From Psychrobacter sp. BI730 (GTDB taxonomy: Bacteria > Pseudomonadota > Gammaproteobacteria > Pseudomonadales > Moraxellaceae): a DNA stretch of 64,000 bases. The position numbers and the translations under genes are program-made. This document shows, one piece after another, positions 1 to 9,133 of the stretch. Positions within the stretch are counted from its first letter, which is position 1; each line of letters begins with the position of its first letter. The DNA lies in the NCBI RefSeq assembly GCF_013414195.1, contig NZ_JAATTV010000006.1, forward strand, positions 1 to 64,000. The letters are read 5' to 3'. Below the pieces are notes generated by a model. That model was given only the letters and a program-made list of their open reading frames with translations, did not search any database and had not been told where the DNA came from.

Positions 1-70
1 TCAGAAGTGAAACATCGTAGCGCCAATGGTAGTGTGGTTCGCCCATGTGAGAGTAGGTCATCGTCAGCTC
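1..70 (+). rRNA. rrf: 5S ribosomal RNA, 3' part (5' end outside window)
   Basis: The first 70 bases match the 3' half of a gammaproteobacterial 5S rRNA, including the conserved GAAGTGAAAC block and the GTGAGAGTAGGTCATCG block near the 3' end. A strong terminator follows directly. The rest of the rRNA operon must lie to the left of the window. The exact mature 3' end (about 68-70) is approximate. Confidence 0.9.
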
Positions 71-85
71 TCTATTCCCTCAATA

Positions 86-115
86 CCCCCTTACGCGAAA
101 GTGTAAGGGGGTTTT
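86..115 (+). terminator. rho-independent terminator of the rRNA operon
   Basis: A perfect 9-bp stem (86-94 with 103-111, cccccttac/gtaaggggg) closes an 8-base loop and is followed by TTTT. It lies 16 bases after the 5S gene and ends the rRNA transcript. Confidence 0.9.
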
Positions 116-190
116 GTTTGTGTGCGGAATTTTATAAAGTTTCTAAATTTAATGGACAGTTTCTTTCAGCTCAATTACTTATGTGATTGT

Positions 191-227
191 AAAAAAAGAC
201 CTTTATCATTTAGATAAAGGTCTTTTT
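191..227. terminator. bidirectional terminator after the minus-strand gene at 251-1996
   Basis: Arms 195-207 and 213-225 (aaagacctttatc/gataaaggtcttt) pair perfectly around a 5-base loop, with A and T tracts on the two sides. It sits just beyond the 3' end of the minus-strand gene, so it can stop that gene and residual rRNA read-through. Confidence 0.8.
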
Positions 228-250
228 AAATCTTACATTTTTATCTTTTT

Positions 251-1996
251 CTAATTGTTATGTGGGTTCCATTGTTGGTTAGATTTAAAAAGATCCTGAT
301 ATATTACATCTCTTATAGATTGTATATTAAATTTACTTTTATCCTCATTTAAGCGCAATATCCGTGGCAAACGACTTATTCCTAGCTTACCGTCAGCAAT
401 GGCATAATGCCTATATTGTTCATTGATAATACTATTACATTCAAATTCGACGTAAATCATACTTTCGTTTTGTATTTTAGCTAAACGAACGGTTGACATA
501 AAAAAATCTTCTTGTAAGCTTTGCTCCATTTGAGAAATATCTTCTAATGAGTACTCAGGAGCTGTTCGGGATTTCAGTTTTTGCCAGAAGCTACCATTCT
601 CTTTTATATATTTATAGTCATCTATACTATCTTTGAAAGACTTTAAGTTTTCTATAGAATCCTCAATTTCTTCAAGATTTGCTTTTATGATTTCTAATGT
701 TGCTTTCATTGTTTCGGTATGATCACCTATGGCTTTCTCTTGAGAGCAAAGTAGGCTACGTGATTTATTTAATAATTGCGCCATAGAAATTAACTTTACA
801 GCCATTATTTCACTACTGGTTGAGTACATAGAAAAAGGCTGTAATCGAAAATCTTCAATATTTTCATTCATTTTTTTTATCAACTGATCTAGATGATAAA
901 ATAAATAGTCTTGGTCATTTACATCATGAAGCGCTACTTCGATCATTCCAGGTAGTTTTTGAAGTATCAATATCGATAACTGCTTTTCAAATTTAATCAA
1001 ACGCTCTCTAATTACAATCTCTGGGTTGCTGCCATCTTGTTCAAGAGGTGCTCTTAGTAAAGGTTGCAGATAGTTTTGATATAACTGTTGAATCTCATGC
1101 ACAGATCTCAGCAGTGTGTCCGATACACCTACGTCGAGTGTATATAATCTCGTCATACAGTAGGCGGCATGTTCCATATATTCAGGATCATGCATTTGGT
1201 CTTTTTTAAGCACTATATGAGTTAAGTAGATATACTTTTTAACATTATTACCACTTTCATCTTCGTACAGAAATCGACGGAAAGAATAAGCATTTTTGTC
1301 AACTTTATTCGCACTACCAATTAAAAACCAATAACTCTGTCCTTCCACAATAAAGAACTTTCTATCTTTACCTTCTTTTTTGATAAAGGAGGGCAGATGT
1401 GTAAGTTCTTGAAAGCTGAGGTCTGACGAGTCCCAATTACGAAAGTCGCGTCCTTGTATTTGTTGTTTGATAAAAACTTCTTTGAAGTAGGATTTGATGG
1501 TATCGGTATCTAGTTTCCGTAAGCCCGGTTTAATCTCTAAAGTAATACTCTCTATCCATATAGCCAAATCATATAGAAATGCTGTCCGTATCATTTGCCT
1601 ATATTTCTGATCAGAGATGCTATTATTTGTGTCTACACTATCAAGGTAGCTAAGAATCGCTTCGACCTCATCAGCCAACTTTATAGCATTGTAAGCGTTA
1701 ATGTTTGGGTCGATAATTTTTAACATATGCCGTGAGATAGCGATTAATTCTTGATTATTCGTATGTAAGTTTTCAACAGTTTGTCTCAACGTGTTAGGAC
1801 TTTTATGAATCAGATTGTCTTCATCATTAAGGAAAATACCTCGCGGTTTTAATATATTTTCATAGACCGTATCTTGACCTTGCTGATTGAGTTTTGGAAG
1901 GATACTGTTTACAACGTCAGACCAGTCTGAACTGAGAGTAGGATCTATAGATTTTAGTTTATATAACTGATATTCAGATAGGTCATGAATATTCAT
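251..1996 (-). CDS. hypothetical protein, 581 aa
   Basis: I do not recognise this protein. It has no signal peptide, no clear membrane segment and no nucleotide-binding motif that I can see. It is rich in Ile, Leu, Lys, Asn and acidic residues. Residues roughly 430-475 are strongly heptad-like and probably form a coiled coil. The ATG start at 1996 has a good Shine-Dalgarno (gaaaggg, 8 bases upstream) and the gene ends at its own terminator, so it is very likely real. It is clearly more AT-rich than the genes to its right and sits alone against an rRNA operon, which suggests an accessory or horizontally acquired gene. A soluble multi-helical protein is the most that can be inferred. Confidence 0.75.
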   Translation of the reverse strand: MNIHDLSEYQLYKLKSIDPTLSSDWSDVVNSILPKLNQQGQDTVYENILKPRGIFLNDEDNLIHKSPNTLRQTVENLHTNNQELIAISRHMLKIIDPNINAYNAIKLADEVEAILSYLDSVDTNNSISDQKYRQMIRTAFLYDLAIWIESITLEIKPGLRKLDTDTIKSYFKEVFIKQQIQGRDFRNWDSSDLSFQELTHLPSFIKKEGKDRKFFIVEGQSYWFLIGSANKVDKNAYSFRRFLYEDESGNNVKKYIYLTHIVLKKDQMHDPEYMEHAAYCMTRLYTLDVGVSDTLLRSVHEIQQLYQNYLQPLLRAPLEQDGSNPEIVIRERLIKFEKQLSILILQKLPGMIEVALHDVNDQDYLFYHLDQLIKKMNENIEDFRLQPFSMYSTSSEIMAVKLISMAQLLNKSRSLLCSQEKAIGDHTETMKATLEIIKANLEEIEDSIENLKSFKDSIDDYKYIKENGSFWQKLKSRTAPEYSLEDISQMEQSLQEDFFMSTVRLAKIQNESMIYVEFECNSIINEQYRHYAIADGKLGISRLPRILRLNEDKSKFNIQSIRDVIYQDLFKSNQQWNPHNN

Positions 1997-2233
1997 TAAA
2001 TTTGCCCTTTCAAGGTTTTGCTATATCATAATATATTAACTTAGTAAGTATAGTGGGCAAATGTAGGATATCAAGTTATTACTTTCGAATTCGCACAAAT
2101 AAGTGTGATATTTCTCTATAATCATTACTTATCATACATATATTAGAATGGATTAAGAGATGAGTCATGAATCGTACTAAAAATTTTAACTAAATCAATT
2201 GTAAAGAAACGATCTAAAAAATAGGATAATAAT

Positions 2234-2647
2234 ATGACAACCTCAAAAGTAACCTACCAAGGCAATTTACGCACCCAAGCCATTCACCTACAGTCGAATA
2301 ATCAAATCATCACTGATGCGCCGACGGACAATCATGGTAAGGGCGAAGCGTTTTCTCCGACTGATTTGCTAGCGACCAGTTTGGGCAGTTGCATCTTAAC
2401 GATTATTGGTATCAAAGCCGAAGCGATGGATATCGATATCTCAGGTACGACTGCAGAGGTCACTAAAATCATGGCCGCCAAACCAAGACGTGTGAGTGAA
2501 ATACATATCGTGGTCAATTTTTCAAAAGCTTTGGACGAGAGTACCTTAAAGCGATTTTATAAAACCGCATTGACCTGCCCAGTAGGCAATAGCTTGGATC
2601 CTGAGATTACTCAAAACTTAGTGTTTAACAATGGCACAGACGCCTAA
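2234..2647 (+). CDS. OsmC/Ohr-family protein
   Basis: 137 aa, typical OsmC length. The two redox cysteines of the family are present: C53 in the SLGSCILTI helix and C115 in the ALTCPVGNS motif. OsmC/Ohr proteins are cytoplasmic dithiol peroxidases that reduce organic hydroperoxides, or act on other small substrates in the YhfA-like branch. The sequence resembles the short general OsmC branch more than true Ohr, so the substrate cannot be named. AGGAT lies just before the ATG. The next gene overlaps or directly abuts its stop codon, so the two are probably co-translated. Confidence 0.88.
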   Translation: MTTSKVTYQGNLRTQAIHLQSNNQIITDAPTDNHGKGEAFSPTDLLATSLGSCILTIIGIKAEAMDIDISGTTAEVTKIMAAKPRRVSEIHIVVNFSKALDESTLKRFYKTALTCPVGNSLDPEITQNLVFNNGTDA

Positions 2648-2648
2648 T

Positions 2649-3113
2649 ATGTTTACTAAGACTTTACTCATCGTCGCTCATGCGCCATCGCCCAATACTC
2701 AGAAATTGGCGCAGGCGGCTTATGACGGTGCCAATCATCCTGATATAGATATCAACGTCATTTTGAAATCACCGCAGGATACGCAGCCTGAAGATGTATT
2801 GGCTGCTGATGCGTTACTGCTAGGTACGACTGAAAATCTAGCGTATATGGCAGGGCTGACCAAGGACTTTTTTGATCGTTGCTATTATCCCGTGCTAGAA
2901 GAGAAGCAGGGTATGCCATTTGCGGTATATATACGGGCAGGGCATGATGGTACAAGCACCAAACTTGCGCTCAAAACGATTACAACGGGGCTACGTTGGT
3001 CATGGATTCAAGAGGCGCTGATACTACAAGGCGATTGGCAAGATAGCTTTGCTGAGCAAGTAGAAGAGCTTGCCATGACGTTGGCCGCTGGGGTAGAAGC
3101 GGGTATTTACTAG
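2649..3113 (+). CDS. flavodoxin-like / NAD(P)H-dependent oxidoreductase family protein
   Basis: About 154 aa. The N-terminal strand KTLLIVAHAPSPNT is the FMN phosphate-binding region of a flavodoxin-like fold, and ALLLGTTENLAYMAGLTKDFFDR is the usual second flavin loop, split here for reference at residues about 60-80. The role is a soluble FMN-dependent reductase; the partner is unknown. An in-frame ATG at 2631 would add six residues and overlap the OsmC gene by 17 bases. The ATG at 2649 places the first strand at the family's usual distance from the start, and neither has a clear Shine-Dalgarno, so coupling to the OsmC gene is likely. Confidence 0.75.
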   Translation: MFTKTLLIVAHAPSPNTQKLAQAAYDGANHPDIDINVILKSPQDTQPEDVLAADALLLGTTENLAYMAGLTKDFFDRCYYPVLEEKQGMPFAVYIRAGHDGTSTKLALKTITTGLRWSWIQEALILQGDWQDSFAEQVEELAMTLAAGVEAGIY

Positions 3114-3212
3114 TATAAGTTGTTTGGTAGTCACTAGGGCAGTATTAGACAGTGCTTGTTCATCTACTGCTATCAATGCTGAGAGCATAAAAAAAGGTCT
3201 GGGAGGATAGTA

Positions 3213-3872
3213 ATGCATGACGATAATCTGGAGAGTGATAATCCAAATAATAAAGTAAATATTTCTGCATTGCCGTTTTCTCAAGCGTGTGAGAATAATA
3301 AACAACCTATTTTAGAAGTACTTCAAACAGAGCTACAAGGCTGTAATCATGTATTAGAGATTGGTTCTGGAACGGGGCAGCATAGTGTTTACTTTGCGCC
3401 TAATCTGCCTGAGATACAGTGGCAAACTAGCGATGTGACTGGTAATCATCGCCATATAATCGCTTGGCACAATGCGTATCCTGCACCCAATCTATATTCG
3501 CCATTAGCGTTTGATTTGAGTACGGATGCCGTACCTGTCAATAGCCAGTTAAACTTACCTTATGATGCAATGTTTACGGCTAATACGCTGCATATTATCA
3601 GTTGGGCTTTGGTTGAACGGTTGTTTACATTGGCTGGTGATGCGCTACCTACTGATGGCAAACTGATTGTATATGGCCCATTTAACGAGGATGGTAAATA
3701 TACCAGTGAGGGCAATCAGCGATTTGATGCGATGTTGAGAGCAGGTAATCCTGATAGTGGCATTCGTCATAAAGAAGAGGTTGTCAGTTTAGCCAGTGAA
3801 CATCATTTGCAACTTGTCACTACTTATGCGATGCCTGCTAATAATCAGCTATTGGTATTTCAGAAGCGCTAA
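3213..3872 (+). CDS. DUF938 family SAM-dependent methyltransferase-like protein
   Basis: 219 aa. Methyltransferase motif I is visible as VLEIGSGTGQHSVYFA near residue 47. The following TANTLHIISW and YGPFNEDGKYTSEGN segments are characteristic of the DUF938 (METTL26-like) family. The substrate of this family is not established in bacteria. It is a single-domain cytoplasmic protein. The ATG is preceded by a strong gggaggat ribosome binding site, and a bidirectional terminator follows at 3901-3950. Confidence 0.85.
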   Translation: MHDDNLESDNPNNKVNISALPFSQACENNKQPILEVLQTELQGCNHVLEIGSGTGQHSVYFAPNLPEIQWQTSDVTGNHRHIIAWHNAYPAPNLYSPLAFDLSTDAVPVNSQLNLPYDAMFTANTLHIISWALVERLFTLAGDALPTDGKLIVYGPFNEDGKYTSEGNQRFDAMLRAGNPDSGIRHKEEVVSLASEHHLQLVTTYAMPANNQLLVFQKR

Positions 3873-3900
3873 TTTTTTAAAGCGTCAGCAAAAACTAAAT

Positions 3901-3950
3901 AAAAAGACACCTTAATGGATCGTTATCAGATCTTGTTGAGGTGTCTTTTT
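3901..3950. terminator. bidirectional terminator between convergent genes
   Basis: Arms 3901-3912 and 3939-3950 (aaaaagacacct/aggtgtcttttt) pair perfectly over 12 bp with A/T ends on both sides. The loop is 26 bases. It serves the plus-strand DUF938 gene and the minus-strand hydrolase gene. Confidence 0.8.
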
Positions 3951-3996
3951 GTTTGGGTTTGCTTATATTATTACTTATGCAACTTGTGCTGCTGGA

Positions 3997-4788
3997 TTAT
4001 TTATATTCTTCTGCTAAAAAGTCTAAGTAGCGTTTCCAAGAGCGCTCATCGGCGCGGGCGTCATATCTATCGCTGCCAAATACGCTAAAGGCATGTGGCG
4101 CACCGCTGTAGGTAACCATCTCATGAGGTACTTTGGCTGCTTCTAAGGTCTTGCCCAAAGTCGCAAAGCTCTCTAGCGAGACAGATTGGTCAGCAGAGCC
4201 ATGGAATACTAGGATTTCTCCCGTAGTTTTGTCATAACTTTGACCAGTTGGAATATCAAAGGCACCGTGGAAAGGTACAAAGGCTTTTTGCTCAAAGCCT
4301 GAGCGTGCTAGCTCTAACGCGACCGTACCGCCGAAACAATAACCCATGGTCGTGCCTTTACGCACATCATTGCCTTGTAGTTGTCCTGCCGTCAGTGCTC
4401 CTGCCAATATGCGGCGCATTTTATTACGATCATCATATAGCTCCCCAGTTAGGCGTTTGTTTTCTTCGATAGAAGTAGGGCGAATGCCTTGTCCAAACAT
4501 ATCGGCCGCCAATACGTTGTAGCCTTCAGCCGCTAACATATCAGCACGTTTGCGCTCATAGTCAGTTAGACCGTCCCAATCATGAATCAATAAGATAAAA
4601 GGTGCATTAGCTTTGTCCGCCTTGGCGTAATAGCTTTCGTATGCTTTATCATCGACCGTATAGGTAACGCTCTTGGTCGTGATAGCAGCAGCTGTTTGAC
4701 TGAACGTTAATGCCATTAGACCCATTGATGCGCCTACTAGCAATGAGTGATAAGGTTTTTTAGTCGGGGAGTTTAGAGTTGGTAACAT
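3997..4788 (-). CDS. exported dienelactone hydrolase family protein
   Basis: 263 aa alpha/beta hydrolase. Residues 1-35 look like a signal peptide: lysines at 10-11, a hydrophobic core (residues about 15-30) and an A-x-A cleavage site near TAAA. The dienelactone hydrolase triad is visible as C151 in GYCFGG, D200 in HGSADQSV and H232 in APHAFSV. The family hydrolyses dienelactones or other small esters; a periplasmic copy is probably a general esterase, so the name states the fold and not the substrate. It is monocistronic, with a terminator just downstream. Confidence 0.85.
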   Translation of the reverse strand: MLPTLNSPTKKPYHSLLVGASMGLMALTFSQTAAAITTKSVTYTVDDKAYESYYAKADKANAPFILLIHDWDGLTDYERKRADMLAAEGYNVLAADMFGQGIRPTSIEENKRLTGELYDDRNKMRRILAGALTAGQLQGNDVRKGTTMGYCFGGTVALELARSGFEQKAFVPFHGAFDIPTGQSYDKTTGEILVFHGSADQSVSLESFATLGKTLEAAKVPHEMVTYSGAPHAFSVFGSDRYDARADERSWKRYLDFLAEEYK

Positions 4789-5348
4789 GGTAGGTGGCCT
4801 TATAGTTATATAAAAAATAGTCGCATCATCAAATCCCTATAAATCCGCTACATTGTCATCCTCGCTAACTATACCAATGTATAACTTGCGCTCGGTTTTC
4901 TTGTATCGAAATTATCTGAATTCAACGATATAAAAAAGATAAATATAAGGCTAAAACCCTGCCAATTTATTTATCAATAGTTTCTGATACTTCATAAAAA
5001 GAATACCTTAAAGAATAACTACATTACAAGATTCTATTGTTAACGTTTATGCGCCTTTAAGACCATCTAAAGTAGTCGCTTTATAGCATCTATAAACGTT
5101 AACTAAATATCAACAAGGTTTACTATATACGCAACTATATTTGACTTATTTTTTGGGTAGTATAAGTCCTAAGCCTATTATTCCTTTACGAATTTTAGTG
5201 CGGTATCAGTTTAACGCTCGGCAATGCTGAAAACACAGATAAATAAATGACAGATGAAGTCACCACTACCTCAAAGGATATCAAACCTGTGTAGGCACTC
5301 TTTTAATGATTTAAAAGAGCACTCTCAATCTATTAGCTAGGACTTTTT
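4789..5348. other. 560-bp spacer upstream of katE
   Basis: AT-rich spacer between the divergent hydrolase and catalase genes; no coding potential was seen. It should hold both promoters, but no clear -35/-10 pair was identified. It contains a perfect 12-bp inverted repeat listed separately. The katE ribosome binding site is tagga, 11 bases before its ATG. Confidence 0.5.
5039..5103. repeat. 12-bp inverted repeat in the katE upstream region
   Basis: gttaacgtttat (5039-5050) and ataaacgttaac (5092-5103) are perfect reverse complements with 41 bases between them. The arm centres are 53 bp apart, about five helical turns, which would suit two operator half-sites on one DNA face. A cruciform or simple chance are alternatives. 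Confidence 0.5.
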
Positions 5349-7436
5349 ATGAATGATAATATCGATCATACGGACCCCGCCAAAGACATGAATACGGAAC
5401 GTGGCAATGGTGGTGAAACACATCAGCGCGCAGGTGACGACACTAAAGTATTAACCACGCAACAAGGTGTGGCCATCGCTGACAACCAAAACTCTCTAAA
5501 AGCAGGCTCACGTGGACCGACGCTATTGGAGGATTTTGTATTACGTGAAAAAATCAATCATTTTGACCATGAGCGTATCCCTGAGCGTATCGTCCATGCT
5601 CGTGGTAGTGCCGCACACGGTTATTTTGAGCTGACAGAGTCTCTAGAAGAATATACGACTGCCAAAGTATTGACCGAAACAGGTAAGCAAACACCATTAT
5701 TCACGCGTTTCTCAACGGTAGCCGGTAACAAAGGCTCAAAAGATACACCACGTGATGTGCGCGGTTTTGCTGTGAAAATGTATACAGAAGAAGGTAACTG
5801 GGATATCGTTGGTAACAATATGCCAATCTTCTTTATCCAAGATGCGATGAAGTTTCCAGATTTGATCCATGCGGTAAAACCAGAACCAGATCGCGGTTTC
5901 CCACAAGCGGCCTCTGCTCATGATACGTTCTGGGATTTTGTCTCACTAAGTCCTGAAACCATGCACAACTTAATCTGGCTGATGAGTGATCGTGGTCTAC
6001 CACGTAGCCTACGCATGATGGAAGGTTTTGGTATTCATAGCTATCGCTTAATCAATAAAGACGGTAAGAGCACCTTTGTACGTTTCCACTGGAAGCCAGT
6101 ATTGGGCGTACAGTCAACTACATGGGATGAGGCAGTGAAAATTTCAGGTGCTGATCCTGATTACCATCGCCGCGACCTGTTTGAGTCGATCAACAACGGT
6201 GACTATCCTGAGTGGGAGTTTGGCGTACAGTTATTTACTGAAGAAGAAGCCAATGAATTCCCATTTGACCATCTAGATGCGACCAAGCTGATTCCAGAAG
6301 AATTAGTACCAGTGAAAGTCGTGGGTAAGATGGTACTGAACCGCTATCCTGATAATTTCTTTGCAGAGACTGAGCAGGTAGCATTCTGCCCATCGCACCT
6401 GCCACCGGGTGTTGATTTTAGTAATGATCCACTATTGCAAGGTCGTCTATTCAGTTACTTGGACACGCAGCTATCACGTCTAGGCTCGCCAAACTTTGCC
6501 CAGATTCCTATTAATGCACCAAAATGTCCGTTTGCTAATAATCAGCAAGATGGTCATATGCAGATGCAAGTGCCTAAGACACGTGTACTCTATGAGCCAC
6601 AAAGCCTAGATCCAACTCGTCCTCGTGAAAGCGCTAAACGTGGTTTTAACTCATTCCATGAGCAACTAGATGATGGCGTAAAAGGCCGCGTACGTGACGA
6701 GAGTTTTGCAGATCATTATAGCCAGCCACGTATGTTCTACCGTAGTCAGACAACAACTGAGCAAGCACATATCGCAACTGCTTATGCGTTTGAGCTAGGT
6801 AAGGTAGATACAGCCCATGTACGTACGCGTATGCTTAGCCATTTGATTCATATCGATGAAGACTTGGCCAATCGCGTAGCAACGGCATTGGGTATGGAGC
6901 TACCAGAGCCAGCTGACGCGGCTGCACCTGTGCAAGACTTGGGAACCTCTAAAGCGGTACAAACTATTGGCCTAACGCCTGATAGCTTAAAAGGTCGCAT
7001 GATTGGTATCTTAGTTGCAGAAGGCTCTAATAGCAGTGAAGTCAAAAAATTCGAAGATGCCGCCAAAGCGCAGGGTGCTAGCGTCAAGATTGTAGCGCCT
7101 AACAAAGAAGTCGTATTGGATGATGGTACACGCATACAAGCTGATGAGCGCCTCGCTGGTGGTCCGTCAGTGATGTTTGATGCTGTCGTTAGTATCATTA
7201 TGCCTGACCAAGCTAAAAAGCTGGCCATGGACAGCTCTGCGTTAGATTGGTTCAATGATGCGTATAACCATTGCAAAGCTATCGCATATTGCGGTGCGAC
7301 TGATGAATTTATCTTAAGTAAGCTCCCAGTTGAAAAAGATGAATTTGTGACGCCATTGGCCGAGCTAGATGCCTTTATTAATAATGCTAAGTCTCGCCTA
7401 TGGGAACGTGAGCCAAAGGTTCGTGATCTTGCATAG
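5349..7436 (+). CDS. katE: catalase, large-subunit clade II (KatE/HPII type)
   Basis: 695 aa haem catalase converting hydrogen peroxide to water and oxygen in the cytoplasm. The catalytic H83 (IVHARGS) and N156 (VGNNMP) are 73 residues apart, exactly as H128 and N201 in E. coli HPII, and the haem ligand Y370 ([10 protein letters not shown]) is at the matching distance. Residues about 545-690 form the class I amidotransferase/flavodoxin-like C-terminal domain found only in the large-subunit clade. C347 occupies the place of HPII H392, so the HPII His-Tyr crosslink cannot form. The gene stands alone with a long upstream spacer and its own terminator. Confidence 0.96.
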   Translation: MNDNIDHTDPAKDMNTERGNGGETHQRAGDDTKVLTTQQGVAIADNQNSLKAGSRGPTLLEDFVLREKINHFDHERIPERIVHARGSAAHGYFELTESLEEYTTAKVLTETGKQTPLFTRFSTVAGNKGSKDTPRDVRGFAVKMYTEEGNWDIVGNNMPIFFIQDAMKFPDLIHAVKPEPDRGFPQAASAHDTFWDFVSLSPETMHNLIWLMSDRGLPRSLRMMEGFGIHSYRLINKDGKSTFVRFHWKPVLGVQSTTWDEAVKISGADPDYHRRDLFESINNGDYPEWEFGVQLFTEEEANEFPFDHLDATKLIPEELVPVKVVGKMVLNRYPDNFFAETEQVAFCPSHLPPGVDFSNDPLLQGRLFSYLDTQLSRLGSPNFAQIPINAPKCPFANNQQDGHMQMQVPKTRVLYEPQSLDPTRPRESAKRGFNSFHEQLDDGVKGRVRDESFADHYSQPRMFYRSQTTTEQAHIATAYAFELGKVDTAHVRTRMLSHLIHIDEDLANRVATALGMELPEPADAAAPVQDLGTSKAVQTIGLTPDSLKGRMIGILVAEGSNSSEVKKFEDAAKAQGASVKIVAPNKEVVLDDGTRIQADERLAGGPSVMFDAVVSIIMPDQAKKLAMDSSALDWFNDAYNHCKAIAYCGATDEFILSKLPVEKDEFVTPLAELDAFINNAKSRLWEREPKVRDLA

Positions 7437-7484
7437 TCGATAAATAGATAGTTTACAAACTATCTAAATACTAAGTGTTTCCTT

Positions 7485-7511
7485 AAACCCAGCCTAAGCG
7501 CTGGGTTTTTT
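7485..7511 (+). terminator. rho-independent terminator after katE
   Basis: aaacccagc (7485-7493) pairs with gctgggttt (7500-7508) around a 6-base loop and is followed by T residues. A second small hairpin (7446-7454 with 7457-7465) lies just before it. Confidence 0.85.
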
Positions 7512-7752
7512 GCTTTTTACTAATAAGGTGAGAGTTATCATGGATAGAATTATATAGGCGGTTATGAGTAGTAAGTTGTCCATAGTTAATTGTTAGCCGC
7601 ATCGTCTCTTTATGTCGCCTTACTCTTGTATATAGTCACAAGCGTTCACTCAAAGTCGTTTTATTTATCGTGACGGGCGCTATACTAAAGGTTGGCTATA
7701 AAACTGAACAAAAGCCTCACAATAATAACGACGAATGAGGTAGGGAACACCA

Positions 7753-8541
7753 ATGAGTCTATGTGAAATTGTACGATTAGAAGGATATATCCAGAGTAGC
7801 TATCTGGCAGTATATCCAGATAAAATAATGCTGTTAGATGGCTGCTGCCGTGCTGATGTGCCGATGGTGCTTGACTATATTAAGACAACGTTAAAACGAC
7901 CCGTCACCGACCTAAAAGTAGTGGTGGTCACGCATATGCATCCGGATCATGCAGGCGGTGCACATAAGTTTCGAGAAGAGACGGGCTGTCTGATTGTCTC
8001 CGCTGATAAAAAAAAGCAGTGGTATAGCGGTATTGGCGGGCGCACGATGCACTTCGTAGATATACATCTAGGATATTATGTGGCCAGACGTCAAGGACGC
8101 CCACTTAAAAACCTATATTACTCGGCAAGTCTAAAACTAGATATCACTGTCACAGATGGTGAGATTGTGCCACACTTTGATGAGTGGCAAGTACTAGAGA
8201 CGCCAGGTCATACGGATCGTGATTTGTCTTTGTTTCATCTGCCCAGTCGCGAAGTATACACCGCTGATTTAATCATTAAGTTGCGACACAAGTTCGTAGC
8301 ACCATTTCCTGTCTACTACCCTAAAGACTATGTTCAATCGCTAAAAAAAATCAGGGCATTGCAACCGTCAATGGTGATGATGGCACATGGTCGAGAGCTA
8401 GCGATGAGTGAGGCAGAGTTCGATGAGTTTATTGCTCATGCACCTAAGCACCCACGTACCATCAAAGATACGATCAGACACAAACTACTATGGCGCAAGA
8501 GAGATAACTTTAGACTATTTAAACGCAAGCATAATAAATAG
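7753..8541 (+). CDS. metallo-beta-lactamase-fold hydrolase
   Basis: 262 aa. The di-zinc site is complete: H61-x-H63-x-D65-H66 in THMHPDHAGG, H153 in ETPGHTDRD, D172 in TADLI and H212 in MAHGRE. The protein has no signal peptide, so it is a cytoplasmic hydrolase of the broad MBL superfamily (glyoxalase II, lactonase and similar). The C-terminus ends in a strongly basic stretch (residues about 235-262) that could touch nucleic acid or membrane. The start has a good ribosome binding site (aggtaggga). The substrate cannot be predicted. Confidence 0.85.
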   Translation: MSLCEIVRLEGYIQSSYLAVYPDKIMLLDGCCRADVPMVLDYIKTTLKRPVTDLKVVVVTHMHPDHAGGAHKFREETGCLIVSADKKKQWYSGIGGRTMHFVDIHLGYYVARRQGRPLKNLYYSASLKLDITVTDGEIVPHFDEWQVLETPGHTDRDLSLFHLPSREVYTADLIIKLRHKFVAPFPVYYPKDYVQSLKKIRALQPSMVMMAHGRELAMSEAEFDEFIAHAPKHPRTIKDTIRHKLLWRKRDNFRLFKRKHNK

Positions 8542-8586
8542 AGGTACATAAAAGCTAAGAAACAACATTTAAAACGCCCAGACGAA

Positions 8587-8623
8587 AGAAAGCCCAGTTA
8601 CTAAGATAGTAACTGGGCTTTCT
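8587..8623. terminator. bidirectional terminator between MBL gene and tRNA-Lys genes
   Basis: Arms 8587-8602 and 8608-8623 are perfectly complementary over 16 bp around a 5-base loop, with A/T-rich outer ends. It lies just 3' of both the plus-strand MBL gene and the minus-strand tRNA genes. Confidence 0.85.
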
Positions 8624-8628
8624 AAATA

Positions 8629-8704
8629 TGGTGGGCTGTCCGCGACTCGAACGCGGGACCAATTGATTAAAAGTCAACTGCTCTACCAACTGAGCTAACA
8701 GCCC
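8629..8704 (-). tRNA. tRNA-Lys (anticodon UUU), copy 1
   Basis: On the minus strand the 76 bases fold as a standard cloverleaf: acceptor GGGCTGT/ACAGCCC, D arm GCTC/GAGC, anticodon loop CTTTTAA giving UUU, T arm CCGCG-TTCGAGT-CGCGG and an encoded CCA end. It is identical in sequence to the copy at 8864-8939. Confidence 0.97.
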
Positions 8705-8863
8705 TGAAGAGTATATAAAAAAGCAATGCTTTTTAACTCTGCAAGAGAAAATTCTAACTAAAGAACTTTCTAAAACTAAACATCTTAACGATGTCTTTTA
8801 AATTTATCTTTATTAGTCTACTACCGGATAGGGTAGAACGATTAATAAAGATTAAACTAAATA

Positions 8864-8939
8864 TGGTGGGCTGTCCGCGACTCGAACGCGGGACCAATTG
8901 ATTAAAAGTCAACTGCTCTACCAACTGAGCTAACAGCCC
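8864..8939 (-). tRNA. tRNA-Lys (anticodon UUU), copy 2
   Basis: Same 76-base cloverleaf with UUU anticodon and encoded CCA, base for base identical to the copy 235 bases away. The two are on one strand with 159 bases between and probably form one transcript ending at the hairpin at 8587-8623. Confidence 0.97.
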
Positions 8940-9133
8940 TAACGTTTAAAGTGTTTGTATCCCTAAACGTGAGAGCACATTATATATATTATTATGACAA
9001 TTACAACCCCACATGATAAAAAAAGTGTAATTCTCTTATAAAATTGCCAATTTATTCCAGTTTATTTAAATTTTCGTCATTATATCGATATTGACTGCTC
9101 TATTTTTGGCTAAAGCGAGTCAATAATCGATTA

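Noticed and set aside
6848..7276. 142-aa minus-strand frame inside katE
   Set aside because: Antisense shadow of the conserved C-terminal catalase domain; Ala/Ser/Leu/Pro-rich with no features.
8864..8939. The duplicate tRNA-Lys genes as an integration (att) pair
   Set aside because: The two copies are complete and separated by only 159 bases with no integrase or foreign gene between them, so simple tandem duplication is enough.
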